NCBI GenBank assembly: GCA_009829735.1
Contig: CM020620.1
Span: 10,847,420-10,911,419, forward strand
DNA: 64,000 nt
Direction: 5' to 3'
Source of the DNA: Pyropia yezoensis
Taxonomy: Eukaryota; Rhodophyta; Bangiophyceae; Bangiales; Bangiaceae
Part shown: positions 22,107 to 32,700 of the stretch, piece by piece
How the letters are laid out: every line of letters starts with the position of its first letter
Position numbering within the stretch: position 1 is the first letter of the stretch
The notes under the pieces: model-generated
Seen by the model: only the letters and a program-made list of their open reading frames with translations
Database searches by the model: none
Told to the model about the DNA's origin: nothing
Made by a program: the position numbers and the translations under genes

Positions 22107-22982
22107 TCAATGGTCGCGCCGCCGCGGCCACAGCACAGGCGGCCCCGGCGCCAATTCTCCCCCGTCCAACGGCGCCGCCGCTACGGCCGCTGCCGCAGAG
22201 GTAGCCACCGCGGCGGCAACAGCGGCGGCCACAGGATGGAGCCCCGCAGGCTGGGGTGGGGTTGTGGTAGGCGGCGGCAACAGCGCGGGCGGCGCCTGCG
22301 CAAAGTTTCCCCCGTCCAACGGCGCCGCCGCTACGGCCGCTGCCGCAGAGGCAGCCACCGCGGCGGCAACAGCGGCGGCCACAGGATGGAGCCCCGCAGG
22401 CTGGGGTGGGGTTGTGGTAGGCGGCGGCAACAGCGCGGGCGGCGCCTGCGCAAAGTTTCCCCCGTCCAACGGCGCCGCCGCTACGGCCGCTGCCGCAGAG
22501 GTAGCCACCGCGGCGGCAACAGCGGCGGCCACAGGATGGAGCCCCGCAGGCTGGGGTGGGGTTGTGGTAGGCGGCGGCAACAGCGCGGGCGGCGCCTGCG
22601 CAAAGTTTCCCCCGTCCAACGGCGCCGCCGCTACGGCCGCTGCCGCAGAGGTAGCCACCGCGGCGGCAACAGCGGCGGCCACAGGATGGAGCCCCGCAGG
22701 CTGGGGTGGGGTTGTGGTAGGCGGCGGCAACAGCGCGGGTGGCGCCTGCGCAAAGTTTCCCACGTCCAACGGCGCCGCCGCTACGGCCGCTGCCGCAGAG
22801 GTAGCCACCGCGGCGGCAACAGCGGCGGCCACAGGATGGAGCCCCGCAGGCTGGGGTGGGGTGGTAAGCGGCGGCGGGCACAGCTCAGGCCGCGCCGGCG
22901 CAAACCCGTCCAACGGCGCCGCCGCCACGGTCGCTGCCGCAGAGGTGGCGGCAACCGCGACGAGCGCAGCTTCGTGCTCCAT
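22107..22982 (-). CDS. Possible repeat protein encoded by the 150-bp array
   Basis: The minus strand is open across the whole tandem array. From the ATG at 22982 (MEHEAALVAVAATSAAA) it encodes 50-residue repeats with the pattern PPQPAGLHPVAAAVAAAVAT followed by SAAAAVAAAPLDGG. Because the period is a multiple of three, other frames stay open too, including a plus-strand frame with GWSPAGWGGVVVGGG units. Which frame, if any, is translated cannot be decided. It would be a third gene of the transposon, with alternating hydrophobic Ala/Val blocks and Pro/Thr linkers. Confidence 0.25.
   Translation of the reverse strand: MEHEAALVAVAATSAAATVAAAPLDGFAPARPELCPPPLTTPPQPAGLHPVAAAVAAAVATSAAAAVAAAPLDVGNFAQAPPALLPPPTTTPPQPAGLHPVAAAVAAAVATSAAAAVAAAPLDGGNFAQAPPALLPPPTTTPPQPAGLHPVAAAVAAAVATSAAAAVAAAPLDGGNFAQAPPALLPPPTTTPPQPAGLHPVAAAVAAAVAASAAAAVAAAPLDGGNFAQAPPALLPPPTTTPPQPAGLHPVAAAVAAAVATSAAAAVAAAPLDGGELAPGPPVLWPRRRDH
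22160..22975. repeat. 150-bp tandem repeat array, five near-identical copies plus a diverged copy
   Basis: The sequence GTAGCCACCGCGGCGGCAAC recurs at 22201, 22501, 22651 and 22801, with a one-base variant at 22351, giving an exact 150-bp period. Copies differ by only a few substitutions, and a shortened, more diverged sixth copy extends to about 22975. It lies between the transposase stop and the right transposon end. Confidence 0.85.
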
Positions 22983-23330
22983 AGGATCGGTCGGGGGCTT
23001 GGGCCCCGTTGACGCGTGTATCAGAGGAGCGGTGATGAGCGTGCCGGGGCGGGGCGTTGGTGAGACGTGGGCAGTGGATCGCCGCGTCGCCGCGGGTGGA
23101 GGTGTGGCGCAGACGAGAATCAGCTTTGTCGCCAAGGGCTTCGCGGGCACTGTCCTCAGCTGCTGCTACAGCTGCTGTACTTCGTGAGCGGGGTGACGAG
23201 CCAGGGCGAAGACGCTCGGCCGACGGGCTGCGACCGACAGTCGAAAACTGGCCAATGAGAGGTGAAGAACGTGCCACAGTCTCGCGTTTTTTGAGGTGTC
23301 CTGAGTTTGCTTGAAGAGACGCGAGAGGAA

Positions 23331-23511
23331 GCCCATCGAGCACTCGGAGCGCCGACGGCGGTTGCCCCATCGAGGGTCCCGTCGAAAGCCGGCGTTCGAT
23401 GGGACTTAAAACGTGCTGGAAACGCCCATCGAAAGCGGCTTTCGATGGGCCGGTGGGGCCCGACGGGCTTCGAGGGGACTCGATGACTTTTAAGTGGGAG
23501 CTGACGATGGC
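23331..23511 (-). repeat. Right terminal inverted repeat and subterminal hairpin
   Basis: Inverted counterpart of the left end. The last 19 bases (23493-23511) are the exact reverse complement of 11984-12002. A near-perfect hairpin lies at 23424-23450, with 12-base arms GCCCATCGAAAG and CTTTCGATGGGC around CGG. Further CCCATCGA boxes occur to about 23331. Confidence 0.75.
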
Positions 23512-24674
23512 GGCGCCGCGTGTGCACACCGGCCGCTGTCCGTTTTGCATCAGAGTGAAGTGTCACGCCAGCCTGCTCGTTCCAGGGGCGACCTGCACGA
23601 ACATCTATGTCTAAATAGTTGTGTTTGTAGGGGTTATTTTCGTTTGGGCGACTACTTGAGTGTGGGAGCATTGATTTGTCATTGGGGGGGGGGTTGGGGG
23701 CCCGACCGTGAGCCTCGGTGGGCCCGGGTTGGCCGCCGGCGAGACATCAGAGTCAGATGTCGACAGAACGTGATGGCCATCGGCCGTCACGTTCCATCAT
23801 CCTCGCGCCCTCCCACAGGCCCGGCTTGCAGCCCCGCCTCCGTGCACTCCTTCGCGATGCACGTTATCATCACCCTTTGGCGGTAGGGACACCTTTCCCT
23901 ATCGCCACGACCACCAGGGGCTGTAGCTTCTCACGTCTTCTTCATGGCCGAGTTGTTCAGCCTCTGACCCCTTGGTCAATAAATGAGTCAAACGGCAGAC
24001 GCGACCCTCGAGTGCCCGGAGTAACCGAGATGGCCAGATATCAAACAGAGATAGAATAGGTCTAGGCACGCGATGTCAAATGCAAACTACTTGCAGGATG
24101 AAAACGTTGCGCAAGAAGAGGAGCTGCTCAGAGCGGGCGTGCTCAGGCGAGCCTTCACAAGACGCTCTCCGCCCATTGCACGTACTGCCCCACCACCTGC
24201 CACCCGCGCTGCTCAGCCTGCCGCTTGACTTGTGTCCACCCCGCCGCCTGCCTCCAGCCCGCCGCCTCTGCAAAGTCCGCCGCTGCTGCACAGCCCGCCG
24301 CTGCAGCCAGGCCACCTTAGCGTGGAGTGACCTGTTCCGAGGAGACAAGGACCGGCCGTCGTAGCGGCTGTAGAAAGGAGAAGCAGCGCGCCGTGCGGCA
24401 GCAAGTCGGTGCCAAGGCGCGTGGACAGTGGGGGGGCCAGGCCGGTCAGGCAGCAGGGGGAGAGGCGAAGGGGAGGTCGGGACGTTGCACCTGGGTGATC
24501 TGCGTGTGGCATTGTATTCCTGTTGCTTTTCCCTTAAGGGCAGCTGCTCCTCGGGGCGGCACAGCGCTGTTCAAGCGCGTGCGCTGCCCGTCGGCCGACA
24601 GAGGGGTGCGGGGTTGGACCCGCCCCGCGGCAGGTCATGTCCCGCACACAACCTCACCACCGGCAGGGGGAAAG

Positions 24675-24800
24675 GTCACTCAACAACCACTCAAGCCACT
24701 CAACAGCCAATCAAGCCACTCGACAGCCACTCAACAGCCACTTAACACTCACTCAACACTCACTCAACACTCCCTCAGCAGCCACTCAACACTCACTCTA
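24675..24800 (+). repeat. Minisatellite of CACTCAACA-type units
   Basis: Roughly 126 bp made of irregular CACTCAACA, CACTCAAGC and AGCCACTCAACA units. It is AC-rich and unlike the GC-rich surroundings. Confidence 0.7.
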
Positions 24801-25575
24801 CAAAATGGCACACTCCCCTGATATTCCCCCTTCAGCCATGACCAACGTATGTGTCCCCGTAAAAGAGGCGGTGGCAGCTAGCCTCTGTGTCACCCGTGGG
24901 GCTCATCGTCTCCGCCGCGGCTGCCGCCGTCAGCCACGTGGGGCCGCGCCGCCACCCAGTATGCAGCCGCCACTACCCGCCACTGCGCGTTCCGCCGATA
25001 AAGCACTCGCCATGAGGGGAGGCGGAGGGGCAGCGCCCGCTTGGGGCCTCTTCCTCACCTCCACCCCTCACCGCCGCCCCCCCCCCCACAGTGACCCTCA
25101 TGGACGATGCATCTCGCCTAAGTAGGGCACGGCGAAGGGGTACCCACGCCAGGGCTTTGCCAGGGGTACCTTCAACATCGGTCTCAGCTTGATGTGGCGT
25201 CCCTTCTTCACCTCGCATCTGTTCGTATCTCGCCGGGATAACCCGCCAGTGAGACTGCAGCCGCCCCAGGAATCGATGAAGGACGGAAAGGGGGCGTTTA
25301 GCCGGCAACACCCGAGGGCGCACACGTGGTAAGGCTTCAAGGGGGACAGTCTCGCGTGGGCAAGCGGGTTGCCTTCCGCCCGCACTCGGTTGCCGAGGTG
25401 GAACCTCCCAGGCCACTTCCTATCCCCTCCCGCGACAGGCCACACAGCTAATTTAGGCTTCGGTTTGATCTGTGATCACTCCCGATCACGCCCGATCACG
25501 TCGCAGTCACGCCCTTTTCGGCGCGTGTCACGGCTAAAGTAGCCCACCTAACGTAGTCACTTTTATTGCATTGTA

Positions 25576-26364
25576 TCACACATTGGATCGCACCTCCCAG
25601 TCCTCGAACTGGCGGATCGTGTCCTGCAGGTACAAGAAGTCGAGAAGACCTTGCTCAGCAGCACAACTGCCGCCGTCGCCCGCCAACCCGCAAAATTCAC
25701 CCAAGCCTGCCCGCGTAGGCGGCGCACGCGGCCCGCGGAGATGCGCAGCACCCACCCGTCGGGGGTGAGGAGGGCGGCGACGGAGCGGCGGAAGGAGGGG
25801 GAGCACAAGCCGATCGTTGAGCGCTCGCACGTAGAGGGTGGTGGGAAGGCGGGCGAGGGGGGGAGGGGATGCCGACCGCTCCCACCCGCGGGCATCGCCG
25901 CTGCCACCCCCACTACCGCCGCGACTGCCGCCACCAGCGCTGCCGCCGCCGCGGTGACCACCATAGCTGCTGCCGCCACCGCTGCCGCAACCACAGCCGT
26001 TACTATTATAGGGGGAGGGGATCGGTCTGGTGGGGGGGGAGAGGGCGCCAGCAGCGGGGGCAGCACCACTGACATCGCAGGTGCTCGCCGGGGGCGATCT
26101 GGCGCCCCCTGCTGGCGGCCCTCCACCGTCACGGCCCCCGCGGTCGCGGTGACCGCCACCGCTGCCGCCACCACCGCTGCATCCGCTGCTGCTGTCGCTG
26201 CTGTCACCGCCGCCGCTGACGGCGCCGCAGCGGCTGCAGAGCGACATGGGCTCCGGCGTTGGGCGCGCATCGCCGAAGCGGACGCGGGGCGTCGGCCGCG
26301 GTGTGCTGCGCGCTGCATCCCGATTGCGGAGGACTACGTGGAGGAGGGCAGAGGCACTGTGCAA
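25576..26364 (-). CDS. Hypothetical Gly/Ser-rich protein, weak support
   Basis: A 262-codon minus-strand frame. The N-terminal 45 residues (MHSASALLHVVLRNRDAARS) and the C-terminal 30 (GLLDFLYLQDTIRQFEDWEV) look like real protein. The middle is Gly/Ser/Arg-rich, with CSRCG and CGCGS clusters. In the neighbouring frame, a segment reading LLTPDGWVLRISAGRVRRLR also looks plausible, so the true gene may be spliced or frameshifted here. No family recognised. The plus-strand overlap is Ala/Thr-rich shadow. Confidence 0.28.
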   Translation of the reverse strand: MHSASALLHVVLRNRDAARSTPRPTPRVRFGDARPTPEPMSLCSRCGAVSGGGDSSDSSSGCSGGGGSGGGHRDRGGRDGGGPPAGGARSPPASTCDVSGAAPAAGALSPPTRPIPSPYNSNGCGCGSGGGSSYGGHRGGGSAGGGSRGGSGGGSGDARGWERSASPPPLARLPTTLYVRALNDRLVLPLLPPLRRRPPHPRRVGAAHLRGPRAPPTRAGLGEFCGLAGDGGSCAAEQGLLDFLYLQDTIRQFEDWEVRSNV

Positions 26365-27628
26365 CGCGGGCCAGTCACCTTGCAGGTGGTATTAGTATCG
26401 CATACTTCATTCCTATTCACGTCCCCAATCACCCGTTAGTGACCTCTCTCTGAGCCACTTTCCAGGACTGTGCTCGAGTGATGGATCCCCTCCACAACGG
26501 GAAACTAACGCCAGAATCCTCTGTCGTGGCCTACTGCGAGCAAATCCATCACAGTGGGCCACAGCACCTCGCTGCCACTGCTTACGCCCGCGGCCACAGC
26601 CGAACCCCCCGCCCAGTGGCGGCTCTACCCCGCCGAGCGTCATCGTGCAGGCAGGCAGCGCCGTATTTAGCAAAAACTGTCATGTAGCGTCGTCGGAGGG
26701 CGGGTGGACACCGCAGGGGGGCGATTACCCTCGTCCGGTCCACCCCCCCCCTTCTTGGATGACGCCCCCCGCCCCGTCAAACGTGTGGTCAGGAGCCACT
26801 TGATGGTGCGAGACGAGGACGAATCAATTGGAGTTAGCTACACAAGACTCTTGTCCAAGTCGTAGTGGTCACAAAAACATAGATCAATTGTATGGCGTGG
26901 AGGCCGGCTGGTGGAGGAACAGTGTGGTTGCTTTGCTACCAAATAGTGCGGACTGTACGCAGGGTTGGCGACTCTTGGGACCTCGTCACGGACTCTCGGC
27001 CCGGTCGCTGACGCCGTCCGGTGACGAGGTCTCCGTCACTTCACAAGCTTCTCGTGCCAAATACAGTGGATCCCTGCCAGTGCACTGTCCGCCCCATGGG
27101 TGGGCCCACCCTCCCTCCACCCCTACAGCCGCCTCACGCGCGTCTGCCACAGGGACGACGTCCCCCCTTCCCCTCTTCGCCCCCCCCCACATCGAGGGGT
27201 TGGCGTCATGCTGCGTAGCTAGACTCCCCGTTTGCCTGCACGCCCGGCCAGCAGCCCTCCTCCCCAGCTGACTGACCTCGTCAGATGCGCGAGGCCACCG
27301 ACGCAATAGAGCGCGGCGCACCCTGCGCTGGGCTGGGGTGGGCAGGGGAAGGCAAGGGTGGGTCGACCCGGAAGAAGGGGGGGTGGGAGCGAGGGCTTTG
27401 GGGAGGGGGCGCCGAGCCTGCCTTAGCGGGCAGCGGCGGCGTCTCCGCCCAACCTCGTTCCCCCCAGTTCACTACCCTTCTCGAGGAGGCATTGTGAGCT
27501 CACAGTAAGCGGGGACTGTCGAATGGGAGGGAAGGGGACGGCGGCCGTCGACGGGAGCCTGCGGGGAATCTCCCCGTAGGCCCTACCACGCGGCGGTGTA
27601 CGACAAGGGCCGGCTGTGCTGTTCGGAG

Positions 27629-27635
27629 TATAAAC
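27629..27635 (+). promoter_or_regulatory. TATA-like element
   Basis: TATAAAC at 27629-27635, about 280 bp upstream of the Gly-rich protein start at 27916, in otherwise GC-rich DNA. It is a plausible core promoter for that gene with a long leader. Confidence 0.35.
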
Positions 27636-27915
27636 AAGGCTCTGGAAGGGAGGGAGGGGGACGCACACGCTTGCACTACCGTCCCCCGCCTTTAACTTCC
27701 AAACCGTGATCACGCACGCTGAGAGGTCGCGCTTCCGCGACCATCACCGCTCATCCCCCTCCCCCCCCCCATCCCCCTCCGTGGCCGTCCACCTGCTTGT
27801 CTCCACACCACGTCCCGGCTGCCCCCCACTGCTCTTTTGCACCTCCCCGCGAGTCCACCTCGAACGCCCGCAGCAGCGGCAGGACCGACCGGTCGGGCGC
27901 CCCGCGTCTCTTACC

Positions 27916-28335
27916 ATGGCACCCACCGGGTGTGTGCCGTGCTGGCCCCGCCGTCAACGCGATAGCAACAGCAACGGCGGCGGCGCGCGCGCTGGGCGCG
28001 GTCGCGGCGGGAGCCATCAAAAGTCCCAGCCGACCAGTGCAGCGGACGCTGTGATGTCGTGGAACATTGGCACCGCCGCCAATGGCGGCGGCATTGTCGG
28101 CGGTGGGGGCTGTGACAGTGGCGGCACGGCCGCAGCACCACCGTCCGGGGGTCGAGTTGGCGACTGCGGTGTGGGGGGTGGGGCAAGCGCCGGTGGCGAT
28201 GGTGGGTACGGCGGGGGGGGGTACAGTGGGGGAGGTGGGGGAGGCGACCACGGCGGTGGCGGATTCAGCGGGGGGGGTGGGGGCGGCGACTGTGGCGGCG
28301 GTGGGTTTAGTGGGGGAGGGGGGGGCGGCGACTGA
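27916..28335 (+). CDS. Small glycine-rich protein with GGGGFSGGGGGGD repeats
   Basis: A 139-residue frame starts at an ATG in strong context (TTACCATGGCA). The N-terminus has a CVPCW motif and a basic stretch (WPRRQRDSNSN), followed by RGRGG and a non-repetitive segment (QPTSAADAVMSWNIGTAAN). The C-terminal 45 residues are repeats of GGGGFSGGGGGGD with His or Cys inserts. The family cannot be named, since Gly-rich tails with Phe/Ser spacing occur in RNA-binding, cell-wall and membrane proteins. The nearest TATA-like element is about 280 bp upstream. The upstream in-frame extension to 27706 is Pro/Ser-rich and less likely to be coding. Confidence 0.45.
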   Translation: MAPTGCVPCWPRRQRDSNSNGGGARAGRGRGGSHQKSQPTSAADAVMSWNIGTAANGGGIVGGGGCDSGGTAAAPPSGGRVGDCGVGGGASAGGDGGYGGGGYSGGGGGGDHGGGGFSGGGGGGDCGGGGFSGGGGGGD

Positions 28336-29595
28336 GGCGGTCACGGCGGCTAGTGAGGTGGGGTGGGGGGAGGCGGCATGAAGTTGGGAGGAGCTCCCGC
28401 CATCCCCTTGATGATCGTGGCGGCGGCTGGTGTGTGGTTGGTTTACTCTTCACGCCCTGCCGTGCTTTTGTTCTCGTCCGCTGGTTGTCCTGCCGCGTCG
28501 TACGTAGTCACGCCGGCAAAAATGGACGGAAGGGCGGCCGAGTGGCGCGACGTCCAACGGGAAGTGGCGGGCGAGGGCTGAGCAGACGCCCTACAAACAA
28601 GTCCGCTCGAGGAAGAGTCGTCCGCCACCAAACGTCCAACGCAGGAAACTGATTTGATTTGTTTTGAACAGGAAGCTTTCAAAAACTCAGATTGATGCCC
28701 GAACAGGAGGTTGACGAACACGCAACGTTGGCCCCAAAGTATGTACATACAATCGAGCCACAGACGGAAAGAACTTGAAGGCAGCCCTTCCCCTCGTCCA
28801 CTACATACATACATTTACATGAGCTGTCGTGCATCATCTTGCGGACTCTGAACACCATTCAGGGGCACTGTCCACCTACAAACAGCCCAGTGACCTTGCT
28901 AACCGATTGGCACCTCAGCGTCCACGCTTGACTCCCAGAGGCTGTGCTCCCTGACGCTATGGGCGCCAGTCGCTCAGTGGTGCCTTCCCCTTTGGGAGTG
29001 AGGGATGGAGGATGGTGGGGTCACTGAACGTAGACGTCTAGACGCGGTGAGCGTCTCCATGTCACTGCCCCAGAAACAACCCACAAAGCTTGGCGATTCT
29101 GTCTTGGCCACTGCTCATTGCGCAGTGCTCAATGGTGGATGCACCGTGGACGGATTGATGGCTGTTTTCCCTTGTCATCAGATTCCTTTTCAACGAGAAG
29201 CGTCAAATATTCGTACATTTGAGCCCATTCCATCCAAATATTCACTTATTGGCTTCTCGCCCATGTTCATTTGTCTCACCTTTCGGCCAAAGTCGAACTC
29301 CAGGCCAATCAACGCCCGCCACGATCAAGGTCGTTCCCCCCCCTGCGGTGCCCCCCAGGCTGCGCACCAGGACCGTCGGCCGCCTTCCCGTGGCCGACGG
29401 CCGCGCGCCGCCCGCGCTCCCCGCCCACCCCTCTCTGCGGCGCGCGGGGCCGGTGTGGCCAATGCCCGCCGCATCCCCCCCCACGCACCCCTCCCTTGCC
29501 CCCCCTTCACGCCGCCTCCTCCCCCTCCTTGCCCCTCCTCCCCCCCCCCCCTTCCCGCTCGCACGCTGTCGTCGCCGTGCCTCGACTGGCACACC
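28336..29595. other. Intergenic region and likely 5-prime leader of the SET-domain gene
   Basis: Composition drops towards AT, notably 28640-28830 and 29150-29290, compared with the flanking coding DNA. The reading frame of the SET protein stays open back to 29005, but the translation there has no low-complexity or conserved character matching the protein and is better read as leader or promoter. No clear TATA box; nothing else supported. Confidence 0.4.
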
Positions 29596-29742
29596 ATGCG
29601 GCCAAGACGTTTGTCCGTGCTGCCTGTGGCTATCGACGCCGCCGTCGGCGGCGACGACGATGAAGACGCGGCTGCCGCTGCCGCCGCCACCGCCGCCGCG
29701 CCGCGCCCTTCCCGGCGGCGCCGGCGGCCGCGGCTGTCTCCA

Positions 29743-29776
<34 letters not shown>

Positions 29777-32700
29777 CCGCCGAAGCCGACGCAGCCGCCG
29801 ACGCCGACGCCTATGACGACGACCGCGACGACCACGACGACGCCGACGGCGGCGCGGGGAGTGTCGCCGACAGGCCGCCGGTGCCCGCCCGCAAGCGTCT
29901 CCGCCGCGTCGCCACCCCTACCCCCCCTGCCGTCACCCCCGCCCCCACCGCCCCCACCGCCGCCGCCACGGCCACCGCCCGCCGCCGCCGCCGCCAGACG
30001 CCGTCGCCGTCGCCGCCAGGCGGTCGCCGCCGGCCGACGCGGTCGGCCGCGGCCGCCGCCTTTGCCGCGGCGGCCGTTGAGGCTGCCGTCGCCAACGACG
30101 AGGCCGCCGCGGCCGCCGCCGCCCGGTCCGCCCGGCGGCGGCCGCGAGCGTCGCCGCCCTCGTCGGGCGCAGACGCCGCTGGCGGGGGGGCGCCGCGCAA
30201 GCGCGGCCGCCGCGCCGCCGCTGCTGCCGCTGATGGCGCCGACGGGGTGGGCGGCCGCGGGGGGGAAGCGGCGCCCGGCCCGCCCCCCGAGCCGCCCCCC
30301 GTCTCCTCGCGCCGCTCCCCTGCCTCCCTGGCGGTGGCGGCAGCGCAGCCGCCCTTTGTCGGACAGGGTGCGGACGTTGGCGAGCCCCCCCCGTCGGCGC
30401 TGGCCAGCCTGGTGCGGTCCAACCATGCGGGCCTGCTGGCGGCTCTGAAGCCCCGGTCGGATGGGGGGCTGCGACTGGCGGGGGTGGCGGGCCTCAGCCG
30501 CGCGTCGCTCATGCCCTACATGGCCGCCACCGCCCGCCACCTCCACCGCATATCCCTGTTGCCGGGAGGGGGTGGGTGGGGCGCCGCCCTGGGTGTTGCG
30601 AATGGCAGCAGCGGTGGCATCGGCAGCGGTGGGGGGGGGGGCGGGAGCGGGGGGGGGGGCGTTGGTGCCAGCGGCGGCGGCATTGCTGGGGAGGCTCTTC
30701 TCCGCCGCTGGCGCGCGGAGGCGGCCGTCCGGGCTGTGGCGGGTGCCGACGGGCGACCGCTTGGGGAGAATGACTTTTCCGAGCTCCTCGCCCTCCTTGC
30801 CCACCAGCTGGCCGCGGACGGCCGCGCCGGCGCGGTGGTGGAGGCCCTCACCGCAGCTTGGTACGCTCCCGCCGTGGGGCTGTGCGCTGCACTGGTGCCG
30901 ACGCTATCCGTGCTGATGGGGGGCGGGGGAGGCGGTGCGCGTGATGCCGCCCGCCTTGCTGCTGCCGCGGTGGCGGCAGCCGGGGGTAGCGGCGCTGGCG
31001 GCCGCCGCAAGCGTCGCGGAGGGGACCACGATGGCCCTGGGGAGGCGGACCCCGACGGGGGGGTAGGCGACGCCCCCGGCGGCGCACCCGCCACGTCGGC
31101 CACCTCTGCCGCCGCCGCCTCAATCGGCGGCGGCGACGGCGGTGTGGTGGCCAATGGGGTGGTGCACGCGGGGTCACCGCCCCCCCCTTCCGCCCCCCCT
31201 CCCGAAGAGGAGCCGTTTGAGGTTCTACAGGCGCGCTCCGACGCGCTCCACAATGGCCTCAACGCCGCCACCGCTGTTGGCTCCATCCTCTTTCACGAAG
31301 CCGCCGACCGGCGGGTGGAGAACCCCCCGCCGTGCGCCGCGCCCGTGGCGGGCGGGGCCCGCCGCCCGCCCCTCTACCTCCGCGACGTGGCCGCCCTGCC
31401 CGCTGACGAGGCGGGGCAGGTGGTCAGCCCTCCACCCGACGGGCGCGACGACGGGGGTGGCGGGAGTGGCAGCGGGAGCGCCGTTGCGGCCCCTGCGGTG
31501 CCCACCCTGGCCTCCGCGCCCGCCGACGGAGCAGCCAGTGCCAGCGCTGGCGCCACCGACGGCGCAGCCTCCTCGTCTACGCTCCCCCCGCCCACTCGCA
31601 CGGTGGCGGCTGTGTGGGTGAGCTGCGTGCTGGACATGACGCTCACGCCCCGGCTGCACTCGTACCGCAAGGTGGCGAATTTCGCTCGCGACGCCCTCCT
31701 TGAGCTCCTCTTCCAGCTGCTTGGCCGGGTGCCGGCGGGTGGCGCCGCGTCAACCATCTCGCCGCCGCCCCCCCCCCCCCCCCCCCCAATGGACGGCGGC
31801 GGCACCGCCGCCCTCGATGCCCCTGCCGCCCTGGCCGAGGCTTTCGCGGCGGCCCCGCGCGCCACGCCCTACGCGCTGCCACCCGCTGCGCGGCGTTCTG
31901 TGCTTGCCGCCTTCTTCCGGCACCCCGCCGCGCCGGCCATGCTGAGCGCCCTCCTGAAGTCGTTCCGGGCGCCGAGTGGCGGCCGCACGCACGCCGCCGC
32001 CTCGCTGGTGGTGGCACAGGCGGCGCTGGTGTCCACCCCCGGCGAGGCACTGGCTGCCCCCGACGCGGCGGCCGCCGCCGACGCGACGGGGGACGCGATC
32101 GCGGCGGTGTGTGCGCGGCTGAAGGCGTCGCGGTCGGCGGTGGCTCGGGATGATGGTGGGGTGCTGCTGGACTCCCTCGAGGCAGTCGTGGGGGTGCTGT
32201 CGTCCGCGCCGCTGCGGGCGGTGGTGATGGGGGGGGAGGCCGTTCGGGCGCGGGTGCTTGACGGCGTCGCCGCCATGGTCGTGGCCGCCGCTGATGTTGT
32301 GACTGAGCGAGGAGCGACCGTCGCAGAGGCGGCAGCAGCAGCCGCTGCGGAGGGGGCGGCCGCCGAGAGCAAAGGCAATGGCACCGGCAACGGCGATGGC
32401 GTCCGCGACGCGCTCGCCGTGGCGGGCGCACCGGGAGGCAACACCAACGACAACGTGGACACGGGTGACCACGGCCGCGGTCGCGGCGGCCGCCGCCCGC
32501 ACCCCGTGGTGACCGACGCCGAGCTGGCGGCGCTGGCCGACGACCCCCCCGCTGGCCAAGCGGCCTCGACTGGGGGCTCGGCGAACAGCATCAGCAGCGG
32601 CGGCGAGAGCGATGACACTGACGCGGCGCGAGAGCGCGACACCGTGGACCGCTTCATTGGCCTCGTCGCGCGGTTGCTGGGCACGTTTGCACCCGCTGCG

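Larger units (their letters stand above)
11984..23511 (+). mobile_element. 11.5 kb Plavaka/CACTA-like DNA transposon with terminal inverted repeats
   Basis: The outermost 19 bases, GCCATCGTCAGCTCCCACT at 11984-12002, recur exactly inverted at 23493-23511. Similarity continues inward (AAA, then CATCGAG) and each end has a subterminal hairpin built from GCCCATCGAA arms. The flanking triplet GGC occurs on both sides (11981-11983 and 23512-23514), as expected for the 2-3 bp duplications of CACTA-related elements, although the GC-rich context makes chance possible. Inside are a spliced transposase on the plus strand, a divergent 978-residue partner on the minus strand, a 2 kb region between them with the same CGATGGG-type boxes, and a 150-bp tandem array near the right end. 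Both genes are open and the ends are nearly intact, so the copy is probably recent and perhaps autonomous. Confidence 0.75.
23512..27600. other. Intergenic region with only weak coding candidates
   Basis: About 4 kb of mixed composition. It holds a CACTCAACA-type minisatellite, short GATCAC repeats near 25471-25500 (GATCACTCCCGATCACGCCC), and one weak minus-strand frame at 25576-26364. Other open frames lack ATG starts or any recognisable motif. A minus-strand stretch near 25130-25420 has unusually natural composition (RPMLKVPLAKPWRGYPFAVP) and may be part of a broken gene, but I could not place it. Confidence 0.4.

Noticed and set aside
29005..29595. Upstream extension of the SET protein to 29005
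   Set aside because: Translation of the AT-richer leader has no resemblance to the protein; the ATG at 29596 fits the composition change.
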